Below, piece after piece: positions 1 to 7,374 of a DNA stretch of 54,775 nt (position 1 is its first letter; each line of letters begins with the position of its first letter). The stretch comes from JBCBSS01 sp039819065. Lineage in GTDB: Bacteria > Bacteroidota > Bacteroidia > Cytophagales > Cyclobacteriaceae. The DNA lies in NCBI GenBank assembly GCA_039819065.1, contig JBCBSS010000032.1, forward strand, positions 1 to 54,775, given 5' to 3'. The notes beneath the pieces were generated by a model that did no database searches, was not told the DNA's origin, and saw only the letters and a program-made list of their open reading frames with translations. Both the position numbers and the translations under genes were made by a program.

Positions 1-265
1 TGATGAACTGATGTTATTGGGAGGTCTCTGAAAACCATGTTGAGCAGTATGAACACCCATAAAGTAGATAGCAGCATTTGAGGCTTAACTTTAATATTGA
101 TCATGAAACGTACCTGAATTGTTTCCTCAAAATTGAGGAAAAGCATCTTGTTACGCATTCACTATAGTTAACAAGTGATAAGTTGACTTGGTAGATAGAA
201 TAGGAGTGGGAGAATGATATTTAAGCACCTATATTAAAAATCACGACAATCATTCAGTTGATGGT
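1..265. other. Left-edge intergenic stretch with a perfect inverted repeat
   Basis: No supported gene. Positions 122-141 form a perfect 9-base inverted repeat with a 2-base spacer (TTTCCTCAA / TTGAGGAAA). It lies downstream of the Crp/Fnr gene that reads leftward, but no T-run follows the stem on that strand, so it could be an operator-like palindrome or a weak terminator. Confidence 0.4.
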
Positions 266-892
266 TCAAGAATGATCTGAAACAACTTGTGAACCATTAG
301 AGGCTTGTGTCTGCTTATTGAAGATCCTCTTGCGAATACGACTCAGCGATTGCGGTTGCATGCCTAAGTAGCTGGCTATTTGGTGATGGGCCACTCTATT
401 GAAAAGTGATGGACGTGTCTCCATCAGGTGATTGTATCTTTCTTCAGGCGAGGAAGTGACAAACTGCGTCCATTCTGATTTGGCCTTTTTCAATTCCTCC
501 AGTGCAAATGCCGGCATCACTTCCGCCAAGCGTGGTAGTAACTCAAGCAGCCGCCTTTCATACGCTCTATTACTAATGGTTATGATACAGTCTTCCAGGC
601 ATTCGAGAAAGTGATCAGATGGTTGACCATTATCGTCATAAGCATGAGGTGTAATTTTGTCACCCTCCGTGAAAAAACCGGTTGTTTTTTCTACTCCATT
701 TCTAATGGTGTATTCCCTTACACATCCTTCTACCACCATGAAACACTGATTCGGAACTTGCCCTTGTCTCAACAATATGGTTCCTTTTTTAAATGCTTCG
801 ATAATCGTTTCTTCAACGATAATATCCTTTTCCGCCTGAGTTAATATACTAATCTGATCTATGATAGCTCTTACCTTATCTCTGGAATCCAT
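266..892 (-). CDS. Crp/Fnr family transcriptional regulator
   Basis: A 208-residue protein with the two-part Crp/Fnr plan. Residues about 20-125 match the cyclic-nucleotide-binding jelly roll (KKGTILLRQGQ, then FMVVEGCVREY), and residues 171-188 carry a helix-turn-helix (IASYLGMQPQSLSRIRKR). Length is normal for the family. The effector is not predictable: there are no Fnr-type N-terminal cysteines, and I cannot see the full cAMP-binding signature. Bacteroidota carry many such regulators, often annotated only as cyclic nucleotide-binding proteins. It is divergent from the ABA4-like operon across about 290 bases, which could hold shared control sites, but no operator is recognisable. The start at 892 gives the normal domain spacing. 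Confidence 0.9.
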   Translation of the reverse strand: MDSRDKVRAIIDQISILTQAEKDIIVEETIIEAFKKGTILLRQGQVPNQCFMVVEGCVREYTIRNGVEKTTGFFTEGDKITPHAYDDNGQPSDHFLECLEDCIITISNRAYERRLLELLPRLAEVMPAFALEELKKAKSEWTQFVTSSPEERYNHLMETRPSLFNRVAHHQIASYLGMQPQSLSRIRKRIFNKQTQASNGSQVVSDHS

Positions 893-1181
893 GGGAGGGG
901 AGTTTTATAACCTTAATACTCAAAAGATGTTTCTTTCTTTCAATATGATACCAAATCTTTACGAGTATCAATTGAGTTTTGATTCAGATTGACTCGTGAA
1001 GTGATAATATGACTTCAATAGAGTGTATTCTAATATGCTCAGATATTGCTTTTGAAGCAAAACAACAGCACTGAAATAGTAGTGACAATTCAACCCACAA
1101 GTACGATGGTTCAATAGAATGTTATTCCTAAAATGAGCTTACGTTTACACCTTTAGGCTTCACCAATTGAAAAATTCTCTT
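893..1181. other. Divergent intergenic region between Crp/Fnr gene and ABA4-like operon
   Basis: AT-rich and without open frames of interest. It must hold the promoters for the leftward regulator and the rightward four-gene operon. I see no convincing Bacteroidota -33/-7 pair or symmetric operator. Confidence 0.5.
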
Positions 1182-1604
1182 ATGACTACCTCTGATGTGT
1201 TTTCGCTGGCCAACTTTATGGTCATGCCCATGTGGCTCTTACTCATCCTGCTTCCCAAGTGGAAGGTTACCCGGTTTTTGATTGATTTCAAGGTCATTCC
1301 ATTGCTGCTTTCACTCATCTATGCAGTGTACATCATCATAGCCATTCAAAAAGGTGGGGCCATGGACTTTGGAAGCCTCAAATCTGTCATGGCCCTGTTT
1401 ACTCAGGAAGATGCCGTATTAGCTGGTTGGGTACACTACCTGGCCTTTGACCTTTTAGTAGGCATGTGGATGATCGACCAGAATCGCAACCTGGGTATTC
1501 ATCAAGTGCTGATGGCACCGTGCCTCTTCGGGGCTTTCATGTTTGGCCCTGTAGGGTTTCTTCTTTTTATGATTATCAGGGCCGTTAAAACCGCCAGATC
1601 ATGA
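1182..1604 (+). CDS. ABA4-like family membrane protein
   Basis: A small integral membrane protein of 140 residues from the ATG at 1182; an in-frame TTG at 1167 would add five residues. Four hydrophobic helices are visible. The pattern (F-LAN near the start, PLLLSLIYA, then GWVHYLAFDLLVGMWM and GPVGFLLFMIIR near the end) is that of the ABA4-like family (DUF4281), named after a plant protein needed for neoxanthin formation; the bacterial role is not established. It is first in an operon: its stop overlaps the next gene's start by four bases (ATGA). Family assignment is fairly sure, function is not. Confidence 0.8.
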   Translation: MTTSDVFSLANFMVMPMWLLLILLPKWKVTRFLIDFKVIPLLLSLIYAVYIIIAIQKGGAMDFGSLKSVMALFTQEDAVLAGWVHYLAFDLLVGMWMIDQNRNLGIHQVLMAPCLFGAFMFGPVGFLLFMIIRAVKTARS

Positions 1605-2401
1605 ACGCTGTAAGGAACGTATTCAACACCGTAAGAAAGTCAAGTCCTATACTATTGGTGATCGTAAGCATTAACTTATTCATAACAGTCGTGTGTATGA
1701 TAGCGTTGATGGTAGATGATAGAATGCTTACTGGTGTTAATGTGTGGATCAAGCCTTTGAAGTTTGCTATCTCTGGTGCTATCTATACCCTTACCGTTGG
1801 GTTCCTGATTACCCTATATCCATTCTCCAAACTGAAGAAAAACATCATTAATAACCTGACCTCGTGGACTTTACTCTTTGAAGTGCTTATTATCACTTAC
1901 CAAGCAGCTCGTGGGGTGCGATCGCACTACAATCAGTCCAGTGTCTTTGATGGTATACTATTCGCTATGATGGGGCTTTTGATTGCCATCAATGTACTGA
2001 TCATGGTCTTATTCGCTTTCGAGACGATCCGGCTTAAATTAAATACTGCCAGGTCAGTGCAATGGGCCATTCTAATAGGATGGATAGTGGTATTGGTAGG
2101 TAGCTGGGTAGGTGGCCAAATGATCGGTCAGATGTCTCACAATGTAGGGATTGCAGACGGTGGTGAAGGGCTTCCATTAGTGAATTGGAGTACCGTTGCC
2201 GGTGACTTACGAGTCGCTCATTTTTTCGGATTGCACGGTATACAGATAATTCCGTTATTCGCATTGTGGCTGTCGACAGGATGGAAAGCCCCCAAACGTA
2301 GTCAAATGACCGGGGCCATATTATTCGGGCTATTCTACGCTGGATGGGTTGGCTATATCTTTTGGCAAGCGAAACAGGCCATGCCATTCCTGAGCCTATA
2401 G
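1601..2401 (+). CDS. Conserved-looking integral membrane protein, function unknown
   Basis: A 266-residue protein with about seven hydrophobic segments, an inside-positive start and short loops. Motifs that stand out are GVNVWIKPLKFAISG near residue 50, ITYQAARGVRSHYN near 100, and RVAHFFGLHGIQIIPL near 205, where an Arg and two His sit in or beside membrane helices. I do not recognise an enzyme family. It overlaps the ABA4-like gene by four bases and the kinase gene follows six bases later, so it is translated in the same operon. It could be a membrane partner or sensor accessory for the LytTR system downstream; that is inference from position only. Confidence 0.75.
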   Translation: MNAVRNVFNTVRKSSPILLVIVSINLFITVVCMIALMVDDRMLTGVNVWIKPLKFAISGAIYTLTVGFLITLYPFSKLKKNIINNLTSWTLLFEVLIITYQAARGVRSHYNQSSVFDGILFAMMGLLIAINVLIMVLFAFETIRLKLNTARSVQWAILIGWIVVLVGSWVGGQMIGQMSHNVGIADGGEGLPLVNWSTVAGDLRVAHFFGLHGIQIIPLFALWLSTGWKAPKRSQMTGAILFGLFYAGWVGYIFWQAKQAMPFLSL

Positions 2402-2407
2402 CAAAGC

Positions 2408-3493
2408 ATGATGTTACTCAACAAGGAAAGACGAATTAGGTATATAGGGTTCAACGACCTGTGGTTTGCTACAATCGGGATCGTAGTGTTGAGCTTTGTT
2501 ACTGATTTCATATTCGGTAATTCCTTCGGCCGATATCCATTCAATGAAGCCGTGGTCAAATGGAGTATTTCTCTCTTCTTTTCCGCTACACATTGGTTGA
2601 CCTTAAGAGTAGTGTTCATTTGGCTGCGTAAAAGATTTCCCTCTATATCAGAAGTAGGTAAGCGAGTGGCATTTATATTTACTTCGATTGTCATATCAGT
2701 GATTACCATCGATACATTGGGAAATAAGATACTGGCAGCTATATATTCGTTCGATTTCAACCCCATGACAAGGTTTAGGGTTACGATTCCCATCATCATT
2801 ATCAGCACCATGATGATGGCTATCTATGAAGCGATCTACTTTTTTATGCAGTTGAAGCAATCCATAAGAGAAGAGGAGCAGGCCAAACAAGCCATTGTTC
2901 AGGCCCAACTGGATGCGCTTAGAAATCAAGCACAGCCTCATTTTTTCTTCAATAGTCTCAATACATTACGGGATATTATTGATCAAAACCCTAAAGAAGA
3001 GGCCAAAGAATTCGTAAATAAACTGGCCGACGTATATCGGCATATCCTGGAATCAGGCAATACCAATTTGGTGTCACTAGAGGATGAACTCAAGTTCTCT
3101 CGCGCTTACATTCACATACAATCGGAACGCTTTGGTGAAAATCTGAAAGTGAGTTGGCATATTCCGGACGAGACTTTAAATGACTTCATCATACCCATGA
3201 GCCTGCAATTACTGCTGGAGAATGCGATCAAGCACAATGTAGTTTCTAAATCAAAGCCATTGAAGATTGAGGTGAAGGTGGAAGGAGAACGGCTTATAGT
3301 TCAAAATAATCTGCAACTAAAATCAACACAATTACCATCAACTAAACTCGGGCTCAAGAGTATTGAGAAGCGCTATAAATTGATTTCTGATCAACCGGTT
3401 GAGATTACACAAAGTACAGATCGCTTTATAGTTTCATTGCCGCTGCTCGAGATATTCGACCAAAAAATAGAGCATGCAAGTATTGATCGTTGA
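2408..3493 (+). CDS. LytS/YehU-type sensor histidine kinase
   Basis: A 361-residue kinase. Four membrane helices occupy about residues 15-145, with no large extracytoplasmic domain. Then comes a coiled linker (REEEQAKQAIVQAQLDALRNQ) and the His_kinase family core with the phospho-acceptor in QPHFFFN (His178). The ATP-binding part has an N-box (LLLENAIKHN, about residues 268-277) and a short G-box (STKLGLKSI). This membrane-kinase plan pairs with LytTR regulators, and the partner gene follows directly, overlapping by 20 bases. Signals sensed by such short-loop kinases are unknown; ligands may reach the membrane helices or come from the two membrane proteins encoded upstream. Confidence 0.93.
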   Translation: MMLLNKERRIRYIGFNDLWFATIGIVVLSFVTDFIFGNSFGRYPFNEAVVKWSISLFFSATHWLTLRVVFIWLRKRFPSISEVGKRVAFIFTSIVISVITIDTLGNKILAAIYSFDFNPMTRFRVTIPIIIISTMMMAIYEAIYFFMQLKQSIREEEQAKQAIVQAQLDALRNQAQPHFFFNSLNTLRDIIDQNPKEEAKEFVNKLADVYRHILESGNTNLVSLEDELKFSRAYIHIQSERFGENLKVSWHIPDETLNDFIIPMSLQLLLENAIKHNVVSKSKPLKIEVKVEGERLIVQNNLQLKSTQLPSTKLGLKSIEKRYKLISDQPVEITQSTDRFIVSLPLLEIFDQKIEHASIDR

Positions 3494-4226
3494 AGATGAA
3501 GCCCGGGCGGCAAGCCAACTGCAGCATTTGTTGGCTAGTTGTGGATTTAAGTACGACCTGCTTGGTATACTTGATTCAGTAGAAGATGCTGTGAGTTGGT
3601 TCCAGCATAATCCAAATCCCGACCTCGTATTTCTGGATATACAGTTGGCCGATGGATTGAGCTTTGAGATCTTTCAGAAAACAACGGTTGAGGCTCCGAT
3701 CATTTTCACCACTGCCTTTGACCAATACGCTATCCGCGCCTTCAAAGTGAATAGTGTCGATTACCTCTTAAAGCCTATTCAGCAAGATGATCTACAACAA
3801 GCCCTGGATAAGTTTATGCAGTCCAACCAAAAGCCAACGGTAGACACCGAAGTTTTAAAAGGGCTATTAAATAGCCTTCAAGCTCCGGCTAATCGCAGTG
3901 GTATCTTGGTGAAGCAGGGTAGCGGATTCGTGCAGCTCAAGGTATCTGAGCTACTATATGCATATTCTGAAGATAGCATCACTTTTGGTATAACCGAGAG
4001 CAAACGCTTCATTATTGATGAGACGTTGGATCAGTTGTACCCTACACTCGATGCACAACATTTTTTCCGTATAAATCGTGGACAGATTGTAGCACGTAAT
4101 GCCATAGAGAAGATTTCTCCTTATTTTAATCATCGCTTGAAACTAGAATTACAAAATGCTAATAATCAAGAGTTTATTGTAAGTAGGCCCAAAGCTAAAG
4201 AGTTCAAAGAATGGCTGAATGGGTAG
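3474..4226 (+). CDS. LytTR-family response regulator
   Basis: A 250-residue regulator. The receiver domain spans residues 1-120, with acidic residues in VEDEA, the phospho-acceptor Asp55 in FLDIQLADG, and the conserved Lys100 in YLLKP. Residues about 150-248 are a LytTR DNA-binding domain (ILVKQGSGFVQLKVSELLYAYSEDS, FFRINRGQIVARNAI). The ATG at 3474 overlaps the kinase's 3' end, which suggests translational coupling. LytTR proteins bind imperfect direct repeats; possible targets are its own operon and the small peptide gene at 4615, but I see no clear binding repeats. Confidence 0.95.
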   Translation: MQVLIVEDEARAASQLQHLLASCGFKYDLLGILDSVEDAVSWFQHNPNPDLVFLDIQLADGLSFEIFQKTTVEAPIIFTTAFDQYAIRAFKVNSVDYLLKPIQQDDLQQALDKFMQSNQKPTVDTEVLKGLLNSLQAPANRSGILVKQGSGFVQLKVSELLYAYSEDSITFGITESKRFIIDETLDQLYPTLDAQHFFRINRGQIVARNAIEKISPYFNHRLKLELQNANNQEFIVSRPKAKEFKEWLNG

Positions 4227-4614
4227 TTCAAACCTGAAATCAATACCGTTTGACTAAACACTACTTTGCATAAAGAGGAAGAGTGACCATAACCGCAAAG
4301 TGCTTCTTCAAGACTCACCTTATTGAGGATACATTGACCTGCTCGGTTTTTAGACCATAGACTAAATTAGGTACAACCGGCCACCTTGAACGTGGGATTA
4401 TCCACAACCTAATCCTTATTTATTGTTTTTTTATTTATAGTAAACCGGTTAAAATATATTTTAATCATTTATCATTTATATTCATATTTTAAGGTGTGCA
4501 ATTAGCCAGAGCACCTAAGTTTACCATCATCACTAATAATCAAAAGAGGGAATTGGCCTTGTAAGCTGAGCCCTGAATCTTCAAATAAATAATAAACTCA
4601 AAAAACAAAAGAGC
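4227..4614 (+). other. AT-rich upstream region of the small peptide gene
   Basis: About 390 bases without an open gene. Positions 4415-4495 are almost pure A/T, unlike the flanking coding DNA, and would suit a regulated promoter for the peptide gene at 4615. No clean promoter pair or LytTR direct repeat was found by eye. Confidence 0.45.
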
Positions 4615-4803
4615 ATGTTAAAACAATTTAAAGATCGACAGATAAGCAGAAGTAAGATGGCAAAAATAGGAGGGGGTCGTACCTATTGGGGTAGGCATAT
4701 TGTGGTTTTCGAAAATAGTGGAGAGCATGTCTGTGACGTATATGTTGAGGATGATGGAGGTTTAACCGTCAGTGGATGTGTATACTCAGGTAATGTTGCT
4801 TAA
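4615..4803 (+). CDS. Small peptide with leader-like GGG motif (putative RiPP or secreted peptide precursor)
   Basis: A 62-residue product. It starts with a charged, leader-like stretch (MLKQFKDRQISRSKMAKIGG), reaches a GGG at residues 19-21, then continues into a polar C-terminal part with two cysteines (40 and 55), several Gly, and aromatic residues. Bacteroidota ribosomal peptide precursors often have a short Lys-rich leader with a motif of the type S+.+M..I.GG before the core, which this fits. No radical SAM, LanB/LanC, ATP-grasp or peptidase-transporter gene is adjacent. It stands alone, 390 bases after a LytTR regulator, and is followed by two hairpins. It may be a bacteriocin-like or signalling peptide, or just a small protein of unknown role. 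Confidence 0.55.
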   Translation: MLKQFKDRQISRSKMAKIGGGRTYWGRHIVVFENSGEHVCDVYVEDDGGLTVSGCVYSGNVA

Positions 4804-4883
4804 TTATAAAGTCGGTAAGATTATTATTAGAAAACAAATCTGATTTAGATAGACATATAAAATCTATCTGAATAACATTAAGA

Positions 4884-4932
4884 ATAGCCTAGCTATGTTT
4901 GACCAAAACAATGAATTACATAGTTAGGCTAT
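4884..4932 (+). terminator. Strong hairpin downstream of the small peptide gene
   Basis: Two 15-base arms (4884-4898 and 4918-4932) pair at 14 of 15 positions around a 19-base loop, about 80 bases after the peptide gene's stop. No T-run follows, so alone it is not a classical terminator. It could protect the 3' end of the mRNA. Confidence 0.5.
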
Positions 4933-4942
4933 AACACTGGAA

Positions 4943-4985
4943 AGACATCAATTCTAGTCCATAACTAGAAAATGTCTATTTTTTA
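4943..4985 (+). terminator. Probable rho-independent terminator of the small peptide gene
   Basis: A hairpin with an inner perfect stem (TTCTAGT / ACTAGAA) and outer pairing AGACAT / (A)TGTCT at 4943-4977, followed directly by a T-rich run (ATTTTTTAC). It lies 140 bases after the stop of the 62-residue peptide gene. Confidence 0.6.
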
Positions 4986-5390
4986 CTAATGGTGGGTGCT
5001 TAACCATCAACTACTATATTAATTTGGTAAGTGTTGTTAATGGCGTAAGCCTATTTTTTGAGAACCTTAAAATGATGTTGAGCCCGTCGTGTTTCCTCAC
5101 CCGGTTTGATTTCGAAATTTGCTGTAACAACGACAGCCATAGCTAATTAAATACTTACTATGTCGGTCTTGGGAGCAAACCTACCGCCCGTCGAGTCAGG
5201 GGTGGCTAGTTTCCAAGCAGCATTCACAGATTTTATAATGACCTATTCACCAAAATATACCTCGTAATGCTTCACTCGAAAGGCGTGTTAAACCCACTGC
5301 GATATATCAATTAGATGTAGTATGGACTTTTTTAAAATGCCCAAAAGCAGCTGCTAATTACAGTATAGTTGCTTTTTAAACGTTAAAGAC
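4986..5390. other. Intergenic stretch with no recognised content
   Basis: No open frame, hairpin or repeat that I can support between the twin hairpins and the M19-like gene. The end of the stretch must contain the promoter of the gene at 5391. Confidence 0.4.
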
Positions 5391-7028
5391 ATGGAAATCA
5401 ATTCAGACTTACATTGTCACCCGAGCTTAAAAGCTTCGAACAGTGACAAACCTGCTTCGGAAATTTGGAACCACCAACCTGCCAGCCCTGCCATCAACAA
5501 ATTGAACAAGCAAATCAGGAAAGCCATAGAATCATTGGCCCGAGGTACACAGGCACATCTGGACGCCTGTATCGAAGGTAAAACTCGATTACTGTTTACA
5601 TCTATTTACCCCTTTGAGCGTCCCTTTTTACAGGTTTGTCCTCAAAAACCATTTCGTCTTTTATTCAAACTTATTCTTCCCGAGAAGAAATACAACTTGC
5701 TGGGCGAGGCGGCGTTGGGCGTTCCTGCGTCTAAAATAGAGGAAATGATTGCTGAGGCGCAATCCCCAACCGGTGTCAATTACTTCGAAGAGTTAAACAA
5801 AGAGTTGAGATTCTTAGTTGATGCACAACAAACCACAAGTAGCAATTCACAGTATGCCCAACACCGTTTTCATTTGGCCAACGACTTTGATCACATGAAG
5901 GACCTGCTCGCAGATGAAAAAAATATTGTAGGCATCCTGACTATTGAAGGCGCTCATGCTATAGGGGCGTACGCTTTTTCAAATCCTTTTAATTATACTT
6001 TTGATCAACTTAATTCGGACCAAAAGAGTAATCTAACAACAGCTTTTGAGAAGAATATCAAAACGTTGAAAAGCAATGCGGAGCCAGGAAGCGTTCCACT
6101 TTTTGTCACTTTTTCGCATCACTTCAATAACCTGCTTGCAGGTCATGCCACTAGCCTATCAGATAAAAAGCTATTGACGAACGTTATCAAAAAATTCTAT
6201 ACTCCAGGGATGCGCCATCTCTTCGATCAGAAACCCAATTTGGAACAGGGATTTTCGGAATTAGGTATCAAAGTGGTGAAGTGGTTGCTTGATCGATCAA
6301 ATGGACGAAGAATTTTGATAGACACCAAGCATATGTCTTCCAAATCAAGAAAGGAGTTCTATGCCATGCTGAATACCGATTACGCCAATGACCCAATACC
6401 CGTAATTAATAGCCATGCCGCAGTAAACGGTATAAGAACGTTGGCTGAAGCTATCCCTTTAGCCAGCGATCGTAACCTGGGTGAAGGAAGTTTTTTCAGC
6501 CGATGGACTATAAACATGACAGATGAGGATATAGAACAGACGTTTGCCAGGGATGGGCTTATTGGGCTGTGCCTACACGAAGGGCGAATGCCTGGAGACA
6601 AATTTATGGTGCTCAAAAAGGGAAAGACCGAACCTGAAATACAAGACTTATACTTGAAGCTCTTCTGGTCCAATGCCTTTCATATCGCTAGAATTCAAAA
6701 ATCCTTCAAAGAGGCCAATCAAATGCAAGATGTAGACCATTGGCGGGGGATCATGGTTGGTAGTGATTACGACGGCATTGTAGATCCATTTGATGATTAT
6801 CATTCCATGAAAGATTATCCGGAATTGAGAAGTGAGATGATTGATTACTTAACACAGAAAAAGGAGATTATTGATGTTTATACCGAAAGCCCTATGAATC
6901 AGGCATCAGTGGATGATATACTTAATGGGAAACAGCCAGCTGAACTTGTCGATGAAATGTTCTATACCAATGCGCGCCTGTTTTTATCAAAGTACTTTAC
7001 TTCAGACTATCTAGAATCGGATATTTAG
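5391..7028 (+). CDS. Membrane dipeptidase-like protein (peptidase M19 family relative)
   Basis: A 545-residue metal-dependent hydrolase of the amidohydrolase fold. Visible M19-like elements in order: DLHCHP (His8, His10), TIEGAHA (Glu186, the bridging metal ligand in the family), FSHHFNN (His243-244), DTKHMS (Asp311, His314), NSHAAV (His342) and GSDYDG (Asp459, Asp461). Known M19 enzymes cleave dipeptides or related small amides. Two things are odd: the first motif is H-x-H where classic M19 has H-x-D, and the protein is much longer than the usual 330-420 residues, with extra segments at about 25-175 and after 480. No signal peptide is seen, so it is probably cytoplasmic. It stands alone; the substrate is unknown. 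Confidence 0.8.
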   Translation: MEINSDLHCHPSLKASNSDKPASEIWNHQPASPAINKLNKQIRKAIESLARGTQAHLDACIEGKTRLLFTSIYPFERPFLQVCPQKPFRLLFKLILPEKKYNLLGEAALGVPASKIEEMIAEAQSPTGVNYFEELNKELRFLVDAQQTTSSNSQYAQHRFHLANDFDHMKDLLADEKNIVGILTIEGAHAIGAYAFSNPFNYTFDQLNSDQKSNLTTAFEKNIKTLKSNAEPGSVPLFVTFSHHFNNLLAGHATSLSDKKLLTNVIKKFYTPGMRHLFDQKPNLEQGFSELGIKVVKWLLDRSNGRRILIDTKHMSSKSRKEFYAMLNTDYANDPIPVINSHAAVNGIRTLAEAIPLASDRNLGEGSFFSRWTINMTDEDIEQTFARDGLIGLCLHEGRMPGDKFMVLKKGKTEPEIQDLYLKLFWSNAFHIARIQKSFKEANQMQDVDHWRGIMVGSDYDGIVDPFDDYHSMKDYPELRSEMIDYLTQKKEIIDVYTESPMNQASVDDILNGKQPAELVDEMFYTNARLFLSKYFTSDYLESDI

Positions 7029-7374
7029 TAATGTATAAAGCTTCAGGACCGGAGATGGTCTGTAACCTCCAATCCAAATAGACTTAACTCTTCAGGTATT
7101 CATCTGCTCATAAAGCTAAACGCTGGCTAATCACGCGAGCCCATCACCAGATGAATAGTTTTCTGCCTTTCACCAACTAATCCAGGAAAACCCAGAACGC
7201 TTTTCTATGCTCATCTTCTAATGACCTCAATTATTTCTACCTTTTTCAATCAAAAGCGACTTTTCATGGGTTATTAGTATGAAAAGCTGTTTAAACGGCT
7301 ATTCAATTTACACCGTGATTTTGGCAAAAAAATTGTGGTTAAGAAAAACAAAAAACAACATAAACATAAGATAT
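7029..7374. other. Intergenic region before the LPP20/ARPP-1 gene
   Basis: About 350 bases, no supported gene. An in-frame upstream ATG at 7279 would add 32 residues to the next protein, but that extension lacks signal-peptide character and would bury the real signal peptide, so I treat 7279-7374 as leader sequence. Confidence 0.5.

Noticed and set aside
1..60. Possible N-terminus of a leftward gene entering from position 60
   Set aside because: Only 20 codons are visible and they do not resemble a signal peptide or known start.
5180..5215. Short ACCGCCCGTC-like string resembling the 16S 3' region
   Set aside because: The match is about ten bases, with no rRNA context on either side.
7279..7374. 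Upstream start giving a 658-residue LPP20/ARPP-1 protein
   Set aside because: The extra 32 residues precede and would bury a clear signal peptide starting at 7375.
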